Shown one piece after another: positions 26,737 through 35,978 of a stretch of DNA of 64,000 nucleotides (positions are counted from its first letter, which is position 1; the number at the start of each line of letters is the position of its first letter). A program made the position numbers and the translations under genes. The notes below the pieces were generated by a model. That model saw nothing but the letters and a program-made list of their open reading frames with translations. It was not told the DNA's origin and made no database searches. The stretch spans positions 2,108,001-2,172,000 of the forward strand of contig NZ_JAJOZC010000001.1 in the NCBI RefSeq assembly GCF_023701695.1. The letters are read 5' to 3'. The DNA is from Streptomyces sp. RKAG290. Its GTDB lineage: Bacteria > Actinomycetota > Actinomycetes > Streptomycetales > Streptomycetaceae.

Positions 26737-28501
26737 CGACCCGAACCAGGCCCGTCCGGCGACCGAAACGGCCGAAGGCCCGTACCAGGCCCATCCGCCG
26801 ACAACGAAGCCGCACCCGAATCAAGCCCGTCCGGCGACGACGAGGACGCAGCACCCGCATCAAGTCCGTCCGCGGACGACGAGACCTCATCCACATCAGC
26901 CCCGCCCCCGAAGACGAGACCCCACCCAAATCAAGCCCGTCCCCCGCTGACGACGAAGCCGCACCCCAATCCAGCCCGTCCGGCGATTGAGGACAACCCG
27001 TCCCCCGGACGGCCCCGGCACCCGACGACGAGACCCCACCCACATCAGCCCCGCCCCCCGACGAGGACGCCGCACCCGAATCAAGCCCGTCCGGCGATTG
27101 AGGACGAACCGTCCCCCGGACGGCCCCGGCATCACCGGCCACACCGCCGCCCCCACCCCGCGACACAGGCACCGCCACCCGCACCGCCACCCGCCCCTCG
27201 TCCGCCGTCACGGCCACCGCCGCCCCCGACCACCCGTGCCGCTCCAGCCCCCGCGCCAGCGCCCGGACCATCTGCGGATCGAACTGGGTGCCGGCACACC
27301 GCTTGAGCTCCTCCACGGCCACCGGCACCGGCCGCCCCGGCCGGTAGGACCGGGTGGACGTCATCGCGTCGAAGGCGTCCGCGACGGCGACCACGCGGGC
27401 GAACTCGGGGATCTCGCGGCCCGTGAGCCCGTACGGGTACCCGCTGCCGTCGAGCCGTTCGTGGTGGTGCAGGATCGCCGCCCGCGCCTCGCCGAGGAAG
27501 CCGATGCCGCGGACGATCTCGTGCCCGTACTCCGGGTGCAGCTCGATCACCCGCCGCTCGTCCGGGGTCAGCGGCCCTTCCTTGCGCAGCACCCGGGTCG
27601 GCACGCCGAGCTTGCCGACGTCGTGCAGGATGCCGGCGAACCGCAGTACCTCGACGCGGTCCTGCGCCATGCCCAGCTCATGCGCGATCAGCACGGAGGC
27701 GCGGCCCACCCGCTCGCTGTGCCCCCGGGTGTAGGTGTCCTTGATGTCGACGGCCTGCACCAGGGCCCTGATGGTGGCCCGGTGCGCGGCGTGCTCGCGG
27801 TGGTACTGGGCGAAGACCCAGCAGGAGATGTACATCGGCAGCAGGACGAAGAGCGCGGCCGGCGGCCCGTACGAGCTGCTCCACAGGACCGCCATCATCA
27901 GCCCGGCGAGGCCGTGCACGAGGTGCGGGCCCAGCGAGCGCGGCAGCAGCCCCCGCCAGGCGCGCCGGACGGGCAGCTGCTCGGCCGCGGCCAGGATGGA
28001 GCCGTCCAGGGCCGTCAGCACGAGGCTGAAGGCCAGGGCGGCCGCACAGGCGGGCAGCAGGGCGTACGGGAGGTCGGGCAGCCGTCCCGGACCGGGGCCG
28101 CCGAGCGCGGCGGGACCGCCGAGCAGGGCGTGGACGGAGGAGGCCACCCAGACGGTGACGGCCAGCTGCGCCGCCCGCCAGATCCGGCGGGCGGCGGCCG
28201 GCGCCTTCTCCACCCGGCCCACGAGCGAGCCGGGGACCACGACCAGCGCGGCGGCCGCGGGCGGCAGCAGAAAGGCGGCGGCGAGCAGCAGCGGGAAGAA
28301 CGATCCGGCACTGATCGGCACGGAGCTGCCGAAGAAGGGGCAGCGTCCCGGGAGCTCACAGGCCAGGTACAGCCCGGTGAGCAGTCCGAGAGTGGTCCAC
28401 GGGGTGCCGGCGCCCGGACGCAGCGCGGGCAGCACACACATGGTGGCGCAGAGCGCGACGGCCAGGATGTGCGCCCGCGCCGCCCCACGTGTGGCTCTCA
28501 C
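26576..28501 (-). CDS. Membrane HD-GYP phosphodiesterase with repeat-derived C-terminal tail
   Basis: The protein starts at GTG 28501 with an integral-membrane region (seven or so helices up to residue ~245). An HD-GYP domain follows: DTYTRGHSERVGRASVLIAH, GILHDVGKLGVPTRVL, HHHERLDGSGYPYGLTGREIP and VVAVADAFDAMTSTRSYR. This is the canonical cyclic-di-GMP phosphodiesterase layout. After residue ~435 the sequence becomes low-complexity (PQSPDGLD…GAASSSGGGADVGGVSSSGAG, then Arg-rich) because the reading frame runs through a tandem repeat at 26.75-27.12 kb. It stops only 161 bases inside the next gene. The native C-terminus is probably near 27.1-27.2 kb; the tail may be a read-through artefact or a frame error. 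Confidence 0.7.
   Translation of the reverse strand: MRATRGAARAHILAVALCATMCVLPALRPGAGTPWTTLGLLTGLYLACELPGRCPFFGSSVPISAGSFFPLLLAAAFLLPPAAAALVVVPGSLVGRVEKAPAAARRIWRAAQLAVTVWVASSVHALLGGPAALGGPGPGRLPDLPYALLPACAAALAFSLVLTALDGSILAAAEQLPVRRAWRGLLPRSLGPHLVHGLAGLMMAVLWSSSYGPPAALFVLLPMYISCWVFAQYHREHAAHRATIRALVQAVDIKDTYTRGHSERVGRASVLIAHELGMAQDRVEVLRFAGILHDVGKLGVPTRVLRKEGPLTPDERRVIELHPEYGHEIVRGIGFLGEARAAILHHHERLDGSGYPYGLTGREIPEFARVVAVADAFDAMTSTRSYRPGRPVPVAVEELKRCAGTQFDPQMVRALARGLERHGWSGAAVAVTADEGRVAVRVAVPVSRGGGGGVAGDAGAVRGTVRPQSPDGLDSGAASSSGGGADVGGVSSSGAGAVRGTGCPQSPDGLDWGAASSSAGDGLDLGGVSSSGAGLMWMRSRRPRTDLMRVLRPRRRRTGLIRVRLRCRRMGLVRAFGRFGRRTGLVRVGGGEGGVGAVAVRRARRARRRPRAHRRRAGAHLLARPPRPRPRPRLRGAHHHR
26745..27118. 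repeat. Degenerate 36-39-bp tandem repeat built on the dispersed GCCCGTCCGGCGA core
   Basis: About nine to ten units of the form AATCAAGCCCGTCCGGCGA followed by CGACGAGGACGC…GCACCCG start near 26745, 26783, 26819, 26858, 26894, 26930, 26969, 27042 and 27079. Spacing is 36-39 bases, mostly multiples of three. Units at 26969 and 27079 carry the full dispersed core (GTCCGGCGATTGAGGAC) also seen, inverted, at 6.8-7.0 kb. A second element, GTCCCCCGGACGGCCCCGGC, occurs at 27000 and 27111. Confidence 0.8.
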
Positions 28502-28604
28502 CCGTTCGCCCGCCCCCCAGCATCGCCAATGGAGGCGCCAGGCTAGCGAGTTGAGCGTCCCGGCTGAGTGCCGACGACTGCGATTAGCACGTTCGGGTGA
28601 TGCG

Positions 28605-28924
28605 TCACTCCTTGGCGGCGGCCGGCTGCTCCTTGTCGGAGACCGTCACGTCCTGCTCCGGCACCGCCTGGCCGGAGCGGATCAGGTCGATCCGCCCCAT
28701 CACCTTGGACCGCAGGTCGGACGGCACGTCGTCCTGACCGCAGCAGCGCTTGACGAGCTTCTTCACGGCCTGTTCCAGCCCGTACTTCTCCAGGCAGGGG
28801 AGCACTCACCGAAGTGCACCTCAAACTTGGTGCAGTCGCTGTCGGGCATCTCCCGGTCGAGGAATTCGTAGAGGTGGTCAAGGACCTCTGAGCAATCCGT
28901 CTCGTGCGGCTCTCCGCAGCTCAT
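28605..28924 (-). CDS. rsrA: Zinc-binding redox anti-sigma factor RsrA, frame interrupted
   Basis: RsrA holds SigR inactive and releases it when its thiols form a disulfide. The ATG at 28924 overlaps the sigR stop (ATGA). Restoring one base in the four-G run at 28797-28800 gives a 106-residue protein with every key residue in place: C3, C11, H37, C41 and C44 (the H-x3-C-x2-C zinc-anti-sigma motif) and C61/C62. These positions equal those recalled for S. coelicolor RsrA. As written, the frame breaks within the zinc motif after C41. I judge this a sequencing error, because loss of RsrA would leave SigR unrestrained. Confidence 0.9.
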
Positions 28925-29763
28925 GAGCCCGAGCCTTTCAGATCGTCCGACTCACCGGCGCCCGCGGGGACGAGCCCGCGGTCACGGGCGTAGTCCTCCA
29001 GCATGCCGCGCAGTTGACGGCGGCCCCGGTGCAGCCGGGACATCACCGTACCGATGGGAGTCCCCATGATGTCCGCGATCTCCTTGTAGGCAAAGCCCTC
29101 TACATCGGCGAGATAAACCGCGATGCGGAACTCTTCGGGAATCGCCTGCAGCGCAGACTTCACATCGGAGTCGGGCAGGTGATCCAGCGCCTGGGACTCG
29201 GCGGACCGCAGACCGGTCGACATGTGCGACTCGGCGCGGGCGAGCTGCCAGTCCTCGATCTCCTCGGCGGCACTGCGCTGGGGTTCACGCTGCTTCTTGC
29301 GGTACGAGTTGATGAACGTGTTGGTGAGGATGCGGTACATCCACGCCTTGAGGTTGGTGCCCTCACGGAACTGATGGAAGGAGCCGTACGCCTTGGCGTA
29401 CGTCTCCTGGACCAGGTCCTCGGCGTCCGCGGGATTGCGCGTCATGCGCAGCGCGGCCGAGTACATCTGGTCGAGGAAACCGAGGGCATCACGCTCGAAG
29501 CGCGCGTTGCGCTCGGCGGTCGTCTCCTGCGGGCGGCCGTCGTCGGTCCCTGTGTCGGTCCCAGTGACCGGACCCACCTCCTCCAACGCTGTGACGGATC
29601 CGAAACCGGACCCGCTCGAATCGGAGAATAGTCGACCTTGGTCCTGCGCGGGCTGTCGATCCGATCCGCTCAGTGCCCGCTCGGGAGTGGTCTTGGCCGC
29701 ATGCAGGACCGTCCACTCCAGGTCAGCGGCGTTCGAGCGACGCGGGCAGATGGTCGAACCCAT
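28921..29763 (-). CDS. sigR: ECF sigma factor SigR (thiol-oxidative stress)
   Basis: A group-IV sigma factor. Region 2 spans [37 protein letters not shown] to [21 protein letters not shown]. Region 4 has [39 protein letters not shown]. From the GTG at 29577 the core protein is 218 residues; translation from 29763 adds 62 mostly unstructured residues. S. coelicolor makes a similar long, unstable form (SigR') from a transcript driven by SigR itself, and the matching promoter is present here at 29811-29840, upstream of the longer start. It is followed by rsrA in the same operon. Targets include thioredoxin and mycothiol genes. Confidence 0.95.
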   Translation of the reverse strand: MGSTICPRRSNAADLEWTVLHAAKTTPERALSGSDRQPAQDQGRLFSDSSGSGFGSVTALEEVGPVTGTDTGTDDGRPQETTAERNARFERDALGFLDQMYSAALRMTRNPADAEDLVQETYAKAYGSFHQFREGTNLKAWMYRILTNTFINSYRKKQREPQRSAAEEIEDWQLARAESHMSTGLRSAESQALDHLPDSDVKSALQAIPEEFRIAVYLADVEGFAYKEIADIMGTPIGTVMSRLHRGRRQLRGMLEDYARDRGLVPAGAGESDDLKGSGS

Positions 29764-29810
29764 GCGACGGACTCCCTCTCCACATACGACGTTGGTGTAC
29801 CGATGTCCCG

Positions 29811-29840
29811 AACAACAGTGGCCCCCCGCTCAACATTCCC
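29811..29840 (-). promoter_or_regulatory. SigR-type autoregulatory promoter (GGGAAT-N18-GTT)
   Basis: On the minus strand GGGAAT is followed after exactly 18 bases by GTTGTT, matching the SigR consensus GGAAT-N18/19-GTT. It lies about 50 bases before the long-form sigR start and immediately beyond the end of the neighbouring hydrolase gene, which is transcribed the same way. Confidence 0.88.
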
Positions 29841-29850
29841 GGGGTGTGCG

Positions 29851-30501
29851 TCACCCGATTCCGGCCAGCCAGGCGGTCACCGACGTGGTGAGGATCTCCA
29901 TCGCCTGAGCCTCGGTCAGCCCCGACCTCTTGGGCACGGCGAAGCCGTGGTCCCCGTGCGGCACCTCGGCCATCCGGTACTCCCCCGGCGGGAATTCGGC
30001 GGGCCTGCCGAACGGGTCGTTGCCGCCCTGGACGACGAGGGTGGGCACGCCGGATGCCAGCAGCTCTTCCTTACGGGACTTCTCGGGCCGGCCCGGCGGG
30101 TGCAGCGGGAAGCTGAGCGCCAGGACCGCACGGGCGCCGAGCGCGGTCGCTGTGCGGCAGGCCACCCTGGCCCCGGCGCTGCGCCCGCCGGAGACGACCG
30201 GGAGTCCCGGCCCGGCCAGCGCCGGCCACAGCCCGCGCCAGCCGGTGTCCAGGGTCTTCGGCGCGGGCGCGAGCTTCTTGCCGGAGACCCGCCAGGGCTG
30301 CTCCACCAGAGCGACGCTCACTCCGTGCGCGGGCAGTGCGGCTCCCAGCGCGCGCAGGTCCCGGGCCTCGATGCCGCCGCCCGCACCGTGGCCGAGTGCG
30401 AGCAGGAGGCGGGGCTTCTTCGCGGGCAGCCAGGTGATCCGGGCCGTCCCGGCCTCGGTGTCGACCGTTTCGGTCCGGGGGTCTGTCTCGGTGGCTTTCA
30501 C
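29851..30501 (-). CDS. Alpha/beta hydrolase (KANL3/Tex30-like, dienelactone-hydrolase type)
   Basis: A 216-residue cytoplasmic protein. It shows the oxyanion region LALGHGAGGGIEARDL, a nucleophile elbow SGGRSAGARVACRTA (G-x-S-x-G), VPTLVVQGGNDPFGRP (Asp loop) and EVPHGDHGFAVP (His), the full catalytic triad of small alpha/beta hydrolases. GTG 30501 is chosen over TTG 30513. It lies directly upstream of sigR in the same direction, with the SigR promoter in the 87-base gap. The substrate is unknown. Confidence 0.8.
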   Translation of the reverse strand: MKATETDPRTETVDTEAGTARITWLPAKKPRLLLALGHGAGGGIEARDLRALGAALPAHGVSVALVEQPWRVSGKKLAPAPKTLDTGWRGLWPALAGPGLPVVSGGRSAGARVACRTATALGARAVLALSFPLHPPGRPEKSRKEELLASGVPTLVVQGGNDPFGRPAEFPPGEYRMAEVPHGDHGFAVPKRSGLTEAQAMEILTTSVTAWLAGIG

Positions 30502-30535
30502 GCCCCCATCCAACCAACCCGTGACCGGCCTTCAG

Positions 30536-30562
30536 GGGTCCGGCGGGTCCGGCGGGTCCGGC
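30536..30562. repeat. Three tandem copies of GGGTCCGGC
   Basis: A 9-bp unit is repeated three times exactly, with a partial fourth (GGGT), in the gap between the SRAP gene and the hydrolase gene. Confidence 0.85.
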
Positions 30563-30621
30563 GGGTACACCCCACACACCTCGGAACGTCCCGGCGCGCC
30601 TCGGTCATCCCGGCGCGTCCC

Positions 30622-31437
30622 TCAGAAGAGCGTGCTCACCTCGGGCGCGGCCAGCTCGTCCAGCAGCTCGGGGCCGTTGTTGCGGACGTTGCTGACGGCG
30701 GTGGCCACCGGATAGGCCCGCATCAGTCCGCCGGGCGGCGGGGCGAGCAGCGCCCGCAGCTCCTCCACGTCGGTGTGCGAGGGATCCAGCCAGTCGTCCC
30801 AGCGGTCCCGGGTCAGCATCAGCGGCATCCGGGGGTGGATGTCGGCCAGTGCGGCCGGCCCGTCGGCGGGGGCGACGGCGAGCGGGCTCGTCTCGGCCTC
30901 GGTGGTGATCACGGAGCAGGTGACCCACCAGGCCTGCGGGTGGTCATCCGGCAGGGTCCGGTCGCGCCAGAACTCGTACAGCCCGGCCATGGCGAAGACC
31001 GTCCCGTCGGCGGGGGTCACGAAGTACGGCTGCTTGCGGGGCCGCTTCTTGCGGCCCTTCTCCTCCAGCTGCCGCTCCTCGCTGCCGGTCACCCACTCGT
31101 AATAGCCGTCGGCCGGCAGGATGCAGCGCCGGGAGACGAAGGGGCGGCGGAAGGACGGCTTCTCGTGCACCGTCTCGGCGCGGGCGTTGATCATCCGGGC
31201 GCCGCCCTCCGGCGACTTGGCCCAGGAGGGGACGAGTCCCCATTTCAGTGCGCGCAGCTGGCGAACCGGACGCTGGTCATCCGCGTCCTTCACAGGACGC
31301 TCCAGTACGGCGTAGACCTCCTTGGTCGGCGCCACGTTGTAATCGGGTTCCAGCGTCTCGGCCGGTTCCCACTTCTCCACCTGGAAGAGTCCGGTCAGAT
31401 CCTCGGGCCGCCGACTCGCTGCATACCGTCCGCACAT
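30622..31437 (-). CDS. SRAP-domain (YedK/HMCES-type) DNA-protein crosslink protein
   Basis: A 271-residue SOS-response-associated peptidase. The start at 31437 places the catalytic Cys at position 2 (MCGRYA), which must be exposed after Met removal to bind abasic sites in single-stranded DNA. Further conserved parts are YNVAPTKEVYAVLE, LKWGLVPSWAKSP, MINARAETVHEKPSFR, RRCILPADGYYEW (with Glu), FAMAGLYEFW and HPRMPLML (His). An in-frame upstream start would bury the Cys and is rejected. It is divergent from the M50-like gene. Confidence 0.92.
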   Translation of the reverse strand: MCGRYAASRRPEDLTGLFQVEKWEPAETLEPDYNVAPTKEVYAVLERPVKDADDQRPVRQLRALKWGLVPSWAKSPEGGARMINARAETVHEKPSFRRPFVSRRCILPADGYYEWVTGSEERQLEEKGRKKRPRKQPYFVTPADGTVFAMAGLYEFWRDRTLPDDHPQAWWVTCSVITTEAETSPLAVAPADGPAALADIHPRMPLMLTRDRWDDWLDPSHTDVEELRALLAPPPGGLMRAYPVATAVSNVRNNGPELLDELAAPEVSTLF

Positions 31438-31502
31438 AAGTGCCAGACTGCCACGACCGTCATCCCGACCGGACGTCAATACCGCAAGGAGCCGCCCACC
31501 CC

Positions 31503-32216
31503 ATGGACAGCACCGATCTCGGCAATCTGTGGGACCGCGTCTTCGGCACCCAGCCCGCCCCCGAGCAGTGGCTGGTCGTGGTGACCGCCACGGTCGCGCT
31601 GATCGCCGTCGTGCCGAACGTCATATGGCGGCTCTCGCGCAACGCGATCACCATCGCCCACGAGGGCGGCCACGGGCTGATCGCCCTGGTCACCGGGCGG
31701 CAGCTCTCGGGCATCCGGCTGCACTCGGACACCAGCGGGCTGACCGTGAGCCGGGGCAAGCCGACGGGCATCGGCATGGTCCTCACCGCGGCGGCGGGCT
31801 ACACCGCTCCGCCGCTGCTGGGCCTGGGCGGCGCCTGGCTGCTGGTCAACGGCCGGATCACCCTGCTGCTGTGGCTGGCCACGGCGCTGCTCGCGGTGAT
31901 GCTGGTGATGATCCGCAATGTGTACGGGGCGTTGACGGTGATCCTCACCGGTTCGCTCTTCCTGCTGATGTCGTGGCTGGCCTCACCCGCCTGGCAGTCG
32001 CTGTTCGCGTACAGCGCGGTCTGGTTCCTGCTGCTGGGCGGCGTGCGTCCGGCGTTCGAGCTGCAGTCCAAGCGGCGGCACGGCGGTGCGCCGGACTCGG
32101 ACGCGGACCAGCTGTCCCGGCTGACGGACGTACCGGCCGCGCTGTGGCTGTTCCTGTTCCACGCGGTGTCGCTCTGCTCGCTGATCGGCGGCGGGCGCTG
32201 GCTGCTGGGTCTGTGA
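31503..32216 (+). CDS. M50-like (site-2-protease-type) membrane metalloprotein
   Basis: A 237-residue protein with about six hydrophobic helices. The motif [11 protein letters not shown] near residue 53 is the HExxH zinc-site form of M50B-type proteases (H-E-G-G-H). The segment [16 protein letters not shown] follows near 100. The usual downstream NPDG-like Asp ligand is not obvious, so whether it is an active protease is open. The ATG at 31503 is preceded by a weak AAGGAG. It appears monocistronic, just before aroA. Confidence 0.7.
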   Translation: MDSTDLGNLWDRVFGTQPAPEQWLVVVTATVALIAVVPNVIWRLSRNAITIAHEGGHGLIALVTGRQLSGIRLHSDTSGLTVSRGKPTGIGMVLTAAAGYTAPPLLGLGGAWLLVNGRITLLLWLATALLAVMLVMIRNVYGALTVILTGSLFLLMSWLASPAWQSLFAYSAVWFLLLGGVRPAFELQSKRRHGGAPDSDADQLSRLTDVPAALWLFLFHAVSLCSLIGGGRWLLGL

Positions 32217-32307
32217 CCTCGCTCCCTTTACCACTCCCGCGTTACACCCCGGTTTCACAGCATTTGGTCAAAATCCTGGGTGGCCCGAAGCCATTAAAGT
32301 GAGCCCC

Positions 32308-33648
32308 ATGACCGAAAGTTCCGTGCACCCCGCCCTCTGGCCCGCCCCTCACGCGAGCGGAGCCGTCGACGCGACCGTCACCGTGCCCGGATCGAAGTCG
32401 GTCACCAACCGTGCGCTGGTGCTTGCCGCGCTCTCCTCGGAGCCGGGCTGGCTGCGCCGCCCGCTGCGCTCCCGCGACACCCTGCTGATGGCCGAAGCGC
32501 TGCGCGCGATGGGCGTCGGCATCGAGGAGACGGTGTCGTCCAGCTCCTCCGTCACGGGCGGTCCGGACGCCTCGGGCGAGGCCTGGCGGGTCATCCCGGC
32601 CGGTCTGCACGGCCCGGTCACCATCGACGTCGGCAACGCCGGCACGGTCATGCGCTTCCTGCCCCCGGTGGCCGCCCTCGCCGACGGCCCGGTCCACTTC
32701 GACGGCGACCCCCGCTCCTACGAGCGCCCGCTGAACGGGGTGATCGACGCCCTGCGGGTGCTCGGGGCACGGATCGACGACGACGGCCGCGGCTCGCTGC
32801 CGATGACCGTGCACGGCGGCGGTGCGCTGGACGGCGGCCCCGTCGCGATCGACGCGTCCTCGTCCTCCCAGTTCGTCTCGGCACTGCTGCTGTCGGCGCC
32901 GCGCTTCAACCAGGGCGTGGAGGTGCGCCACACCGGCGCCCGGCTCCCCTCCATGCCGCACATCCGGATGACCGTGGACATGCTCCGGGCCGTCGGCGCC
33001 CAGGTCGACGAGCCGGAGACGGGCGGCGAGCCGAATGTCTGGCGGGTCTCCCCCTCGGCGCTGCTCGGCCGCGACCTGACCGTGGAGCCCGACCTCTCCA
33101 ACGCCCAGCCGTTCCTGGCCGCGGCCCTGGTCACGGGTGGCCGGGTCACCGTGCCGGACTGGCCGCTGCGCACCACGCAGCCGGGTGACGCGCTGCGCGA
33201 CATCTTCACCGCGATGGGCGGCAGCTGCGAGCTGACCGAGCACGGACTGACCTTCACCGGATCGGGCCGGATCCACGGCATCGACGTGGACCTCGGCGAG
33301 GTCGGCGAGCTGACCCCGGGCATCGCGGCGGTCGCGGCGCTGGCCGACTCCCCCTCCACCCTGAGCGGCGTGGCCCACCTGCGGCTGCACGAGACGGACC
33401 GGCTGGCCGCGCTCACCAAGGAGATCAACGAGCTCGGCGGCGAGGTCACCGAGACCGCGGACGGCCTCCACATCCGGCCGCGACCGCTGCACGGCGGTAC
33501 CTTCCATACGTACGACGACCACCGGATGGCCACCGCGGGGTCGGTCATCGGCCTTGCAGTCCCCGGAGTGGAGATCGAGAACGTGGCGACCACCGCCAAG
33601 ACCCTGCCGGACTTCCCGCAGATGTGGACCCGAATGCTCGGGGCCTGA
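32308..33648 (+). CDS. aroA: 5-enolpyruvylshikimate-3-phosphate synthase AroA
   Basis: A 446-residue enzyme of the shikimate pathway joining shikimate-3-phosphate and phosphoenolpyruvate. Signatures are [16 protein letters not shown] near residue 27, [13 protein letters not shown] near 110 (PEP-binding loop), [35 protein letters not shown] and [17 protein letters not shown] 32308 is used; GTG 32299 would add three residues. It lies 3 bases upstream of rsgA, so the two are probably co-transcribed. Confidence 0.95.
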   Translation: MTESSVHPALWPAPHASGAVDATVTVPGSKSVTNRALVLAALSSEPGWLRRPLRSRDTLLMAEALRAMGVGIEETVSSSSSVTGGPDASGEAWRVIPAGLHGPVTIDVGNAGTVMRFLPPVAALADGPVHFDGDPRSYERPLNGVIDALRVLGARIDDDGRGSLPMTVHGGGALDGGPVAIDASSSSQFVSALLLSAPRFNQGVEVRHTGARLPSMPHIRMTVDMLRAVGAQVDEPETGGEPNVWRVSPSALLGRDLTVEPDLSNAQPFLAAALVTGGRVTVPDWPLRTTQPGDALRDIFTAMGGSCELTEHGLTFTGSGRIHGIDVDLGEVGELTPGIAAVAALADSPSTLSGVAHLRLHETDRLAALTKEINELGGEVTETADGLHIRPRPLHGGTFHTYDDHRMATAGSVIGLAVPGVEIENVATTAKTLPDFPQMWTRMLGA

Positions 33649-33651
33649 GAC

Positions 33652-34668
33652 ATGCGCCGCTACGGCAAGAACCCCGACGAGGACGACATCCCGGTCCGCC
33701 CCAACCGCAAGGGCAACCGGCCTCGTACACATATCCGTCCCAAGCACGAGGACGCCGAGGAGGGCATGGTCCTCACCGTCGACCGCGGCCGCCTCACCTG
33801 CCTCGTCGAGGGCCGCACGGTCATCGCGATGAAGGCCCGTGAGCTGGGCCGCAAGGCCGCGGTGGTCGGCGACACCGTCTCCATCGTCGGCGATCTGTCC
33901 GGCGACAAGGACACCCTCGCCCGGATCGTCCGGATCGGTGCGCGCCGCTCGGTGCTGCGCCGGACGGCGGACGACGACGACCCGTTCGAGCGGGTGGTGG
34001 TCGCCAACGCCGACCAGCTCGCGATCGTCACCGCACTGGCCGATCCGGAACCCCGCCCGCGCATGATCGACCGCTGCCTGGTCGCCGCGTACGACGGCGG
34101 GCTCACCCCCCTGCTGGTGCTGACCAAGTCCGACCTGGCCTCCCCGGACAAGCTGCTGGAGGCGTACACCCCGCTGGGCGTGCCCTTCATCGTCACCAAC
34201 CGCGAGGAGCTGGAGAACGGCGACGCCGCGGAGCGGGTCCGCGAGCAGCTGCACGACCGGGTGACCGCCTTCGTCGGGCACTCCGGAGTCGGAAAGACCA
34301 CGCTGGTCAACGCGTTGGTGCCGAAGGACAGGCGGCGTACGACCGGAGTGGTCAACGCGGTCACCGGCCGGGGGCGCCACACCACGACGTCGGCGCTGGC
34401 CCTGCCGCTGCCGGACTACCGCGGCTGGGTGATCGACACCCCCGGCGTCCGTTCCTTCGGCCTCCACCACATCGACCCGTCCCGGGTCATCAACGCCTTC
34501 CCGGACCTGCAGCCCGGCACCGAGGAGTGCCCGCGTGGCTGTACCCACGACAGTCAGCAACCGGAATGCGCGCTGGATGCCTACGTGGCGGCGGGGCACG
34601 CCGATCCGGCCCGGCTGGACTCGCTGCGCCGGCTGCTGTCCACGCGGGAGCGACGCGAGGGCGACTGA
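33652..34668 (+). CDS. rsgA: Ribosome small-subunit-dependent GTPase RsgA
   Basis: A 338-residue circularly permuted GTPase that helps mature the 30S subunit. An N-terminal OB-like domain is followed by the permuted order of G motifs: G4 LTKSDLAS, G1 GHSGVGKTTLVNAL, then G3 VIDTPGVRSFG. The C-terminal zinc-knuckle segment reads CPRGCTHDSQQPECAL. It is encoded immediately after aroA. ATG 33652 directly follows the aroA stop region. Confidence 0.93.
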   Translation: MRRYGKNPDEDDIPVRPNRKGNRPRTHIRPKHEDAEEGMVLTVDRGRLTCLVEGRTVIAMKARELGRKAAVVGDTVSIVGDLSGDKDTLARIVRIGARRSVLRRTADDDDPFERVVVANADQLAIVTALADPEPRPRMIDRCLVAAYDGGLTPLLVLTKSDLASPDKLLEAYTPLGVPFIVTNREELENGDAAERVREQLHDRVTAFVGHSGVGKTTLVNALVPKDRRRTTGVVNAVTGRGRHTTTSALALPLPDYRGWVIDTPGVRSFGLHHIDPSRVINAFPDLQPGTEECPRGCTHDSQQPECALDAYVAAGHADPARLDSLRRLLSTRERREGD

Positions 34669-34835
34669 TCCCCGGCCCGCGGGCGAGTGACGCGGGGGCG
34701 GCAGGCCGGGGGTCTGCGCCCCGGAGCGACGCGGAGGCGACTGGCCCGTCCACGTTTGCGATCACTCGCCACCGGTAAGTGCATAATCACGCCCAGCGGT
34801 ACAAGGCGGTCACCGACGCGGGAGGGGCACTGACG

Positions 34836-35159
34836 ATGGCGTGGCTGCTGGTCGTGGTCGCGGGGCTGCTGGAGACCGGTTTCGCCGTCTGCCTCAAGCT
34901 CTCGCACGGCTTCACCCGGCTCTGGCCGACCATCGCGTTCTGCATCTTCGCGCTCGGCAGCTTCGGTCTGCTGACCATGTCGCTGAAGAAGCTCGACGTC
35001 GGGCCCGCCTACGCTGTGTGGACCGGCATCGGCGCCGCGGGTACCGCCATCTACGGCATGGTCTTCCTCGACGACGTGGTCTCCACACTCAAGCTGGTCT
35101 CGATCTCGCTGGTCATCCTCGGCGTGATCGGACTCCAGCTCTCGGGCTCCTCGACCTGA
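34836..35159 (+). CDS. Small multidrug resistance family exporter (SugE/Gdx-like)
   Basis: A 107-residue protein with four transmembrane helices and the conserved membrane Glu of the SMR family in the first (GLLETGFAVCLKLSHGF). The pattern WxGIGAAGTAIYGMVFL and SLVILGVIGLQL is typical of the SugE/Gdx branch, whose members export guanidinium by proton antiport. No guanidine riboswitch is recognisable upstream. ATG 34836 follows GGGAGGGG. It is convergent with a TetR-type gene. Confidence 0.88.
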   Translation: MAWLLVVVAGLLETGFAVCLKLSHGFTRLWPTIAFCIFALGSFGLLTMSLKKLDVGPAYAVWTGIGAAGTAIYGMVFLDDVVSTLKLVSISLVILGVIGLQLSGSST

Positions 35160-35236
35160 CTCCGGCACTTCCGTACCACTGCGGCAGGCTCAAGGGGCGC
35201 ATGGGCTCCGGACCGCACGGATCAAGGACTCAAGGC

Positions 35237-35857
35237 TCAAGCAGCGGCGTCCGGCGCCAGCTCGACCACGTAACCCACCAGCGGCGCCGTCTCCCCCTCC
35301 GCCCCCGGCGGAGCCGGCACCAGTGCGTACGACAGGGCGAGCCGCAGAGCGAGCTCGCAGGTCACCGCCAGGGCCGCCGGATCGGGCGGCGGGCGTCCCT
35401 CGTCCAGGGCGGCGACCGCGCGGTCCCTGGCCTGCCGGAGCAGCTCGGCGGGCGTCGGCGGTCCGGCGTCGGCGCGGCGCTGCGCCGGCACGAGCGAGCC
35501 GGGTGGCCCGGCCGGGTGGGCGGGGAGGGGTAACCACTCCTCCCAGCATCCGGTGAGCAACGCCCTGACCAGTGCGTCCGTCCGCGTGGCGCGGAGCGTC
35601 CAGGTGGCGGTGGCGGCCAGCCTGTCGCCCGGGCCGCCGGCCGATGCCAGCGCCCGTTCGACGCCGGTCAGATAGCTGTCGGCGGCGCACCGGACCAGGG
35701 CGCGCGCCAGTCCGTCCTTGCTGCCGAACTCGTTGTAGAGGGTCTGCCGGGAGACCCCGGCGGCGGCTGCCACGTCGACCATCCGCACGGCCGGCCAGGG
35801 CCGGTTGGCCAGAGCCGCACGGGCGGCGTCCAGCAGGGCTTCTCGCGCTGTCGGCAT
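35237..35857 (-). CDS. TetR-family transcriptional regulator
   Basis: A 206-residue regulator. The N-terminal helix-turn-helix is [31 protein letters not shown]. The C-terminal helical ligand domain is Ala/Pro-rich and not assignable. The ATG at 35857 follows GGAGGCGACG; in-frame upstream starts reach into the hisN promoter and are rejected. It is divergent from hisN and convergent with the SMR exporter; the exporter would be a natural target but there is no direct evidence. Confidence 0.88.
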   Translation of the reverse strand: MPTAREALLDAARAALANRPWPAVRMVDVAAAAGVSRQTLYNEFGSKDGLARALVRCAADSYLTGVERALASAGGPGDRLAATATWTLRATRTDALVRALLTGCWEEWLPLPAHPAGPPGSLVPAQRRADAGPPTPAELLRQARDRAVAALDEGRPPPDPAALAVTCELALRLALSYALVPAPPGAEGETAPLVGYVVELAPDAAA

Positions 35858-35978
35858 CGTCGCCTCCCAGCCGGGACTCTGCGTTTCAGAGTTGATGCGC
35901 TCCCCCGCACTGTCAAGAGTCCGGGCGGCCTCCGGGGCCCTGTGGCTCTGTTCACCCGCGGTCGATACTGTGACGGTC

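Noticed and set aside
34669..34835. Guanidine riboswitch before the SMR exporter
   Set aside because: No ykkC core, mini-ykkC paired ACGG hairpins or guanidine-III pseudoknot pattern could be recognised in the 167-base gap.
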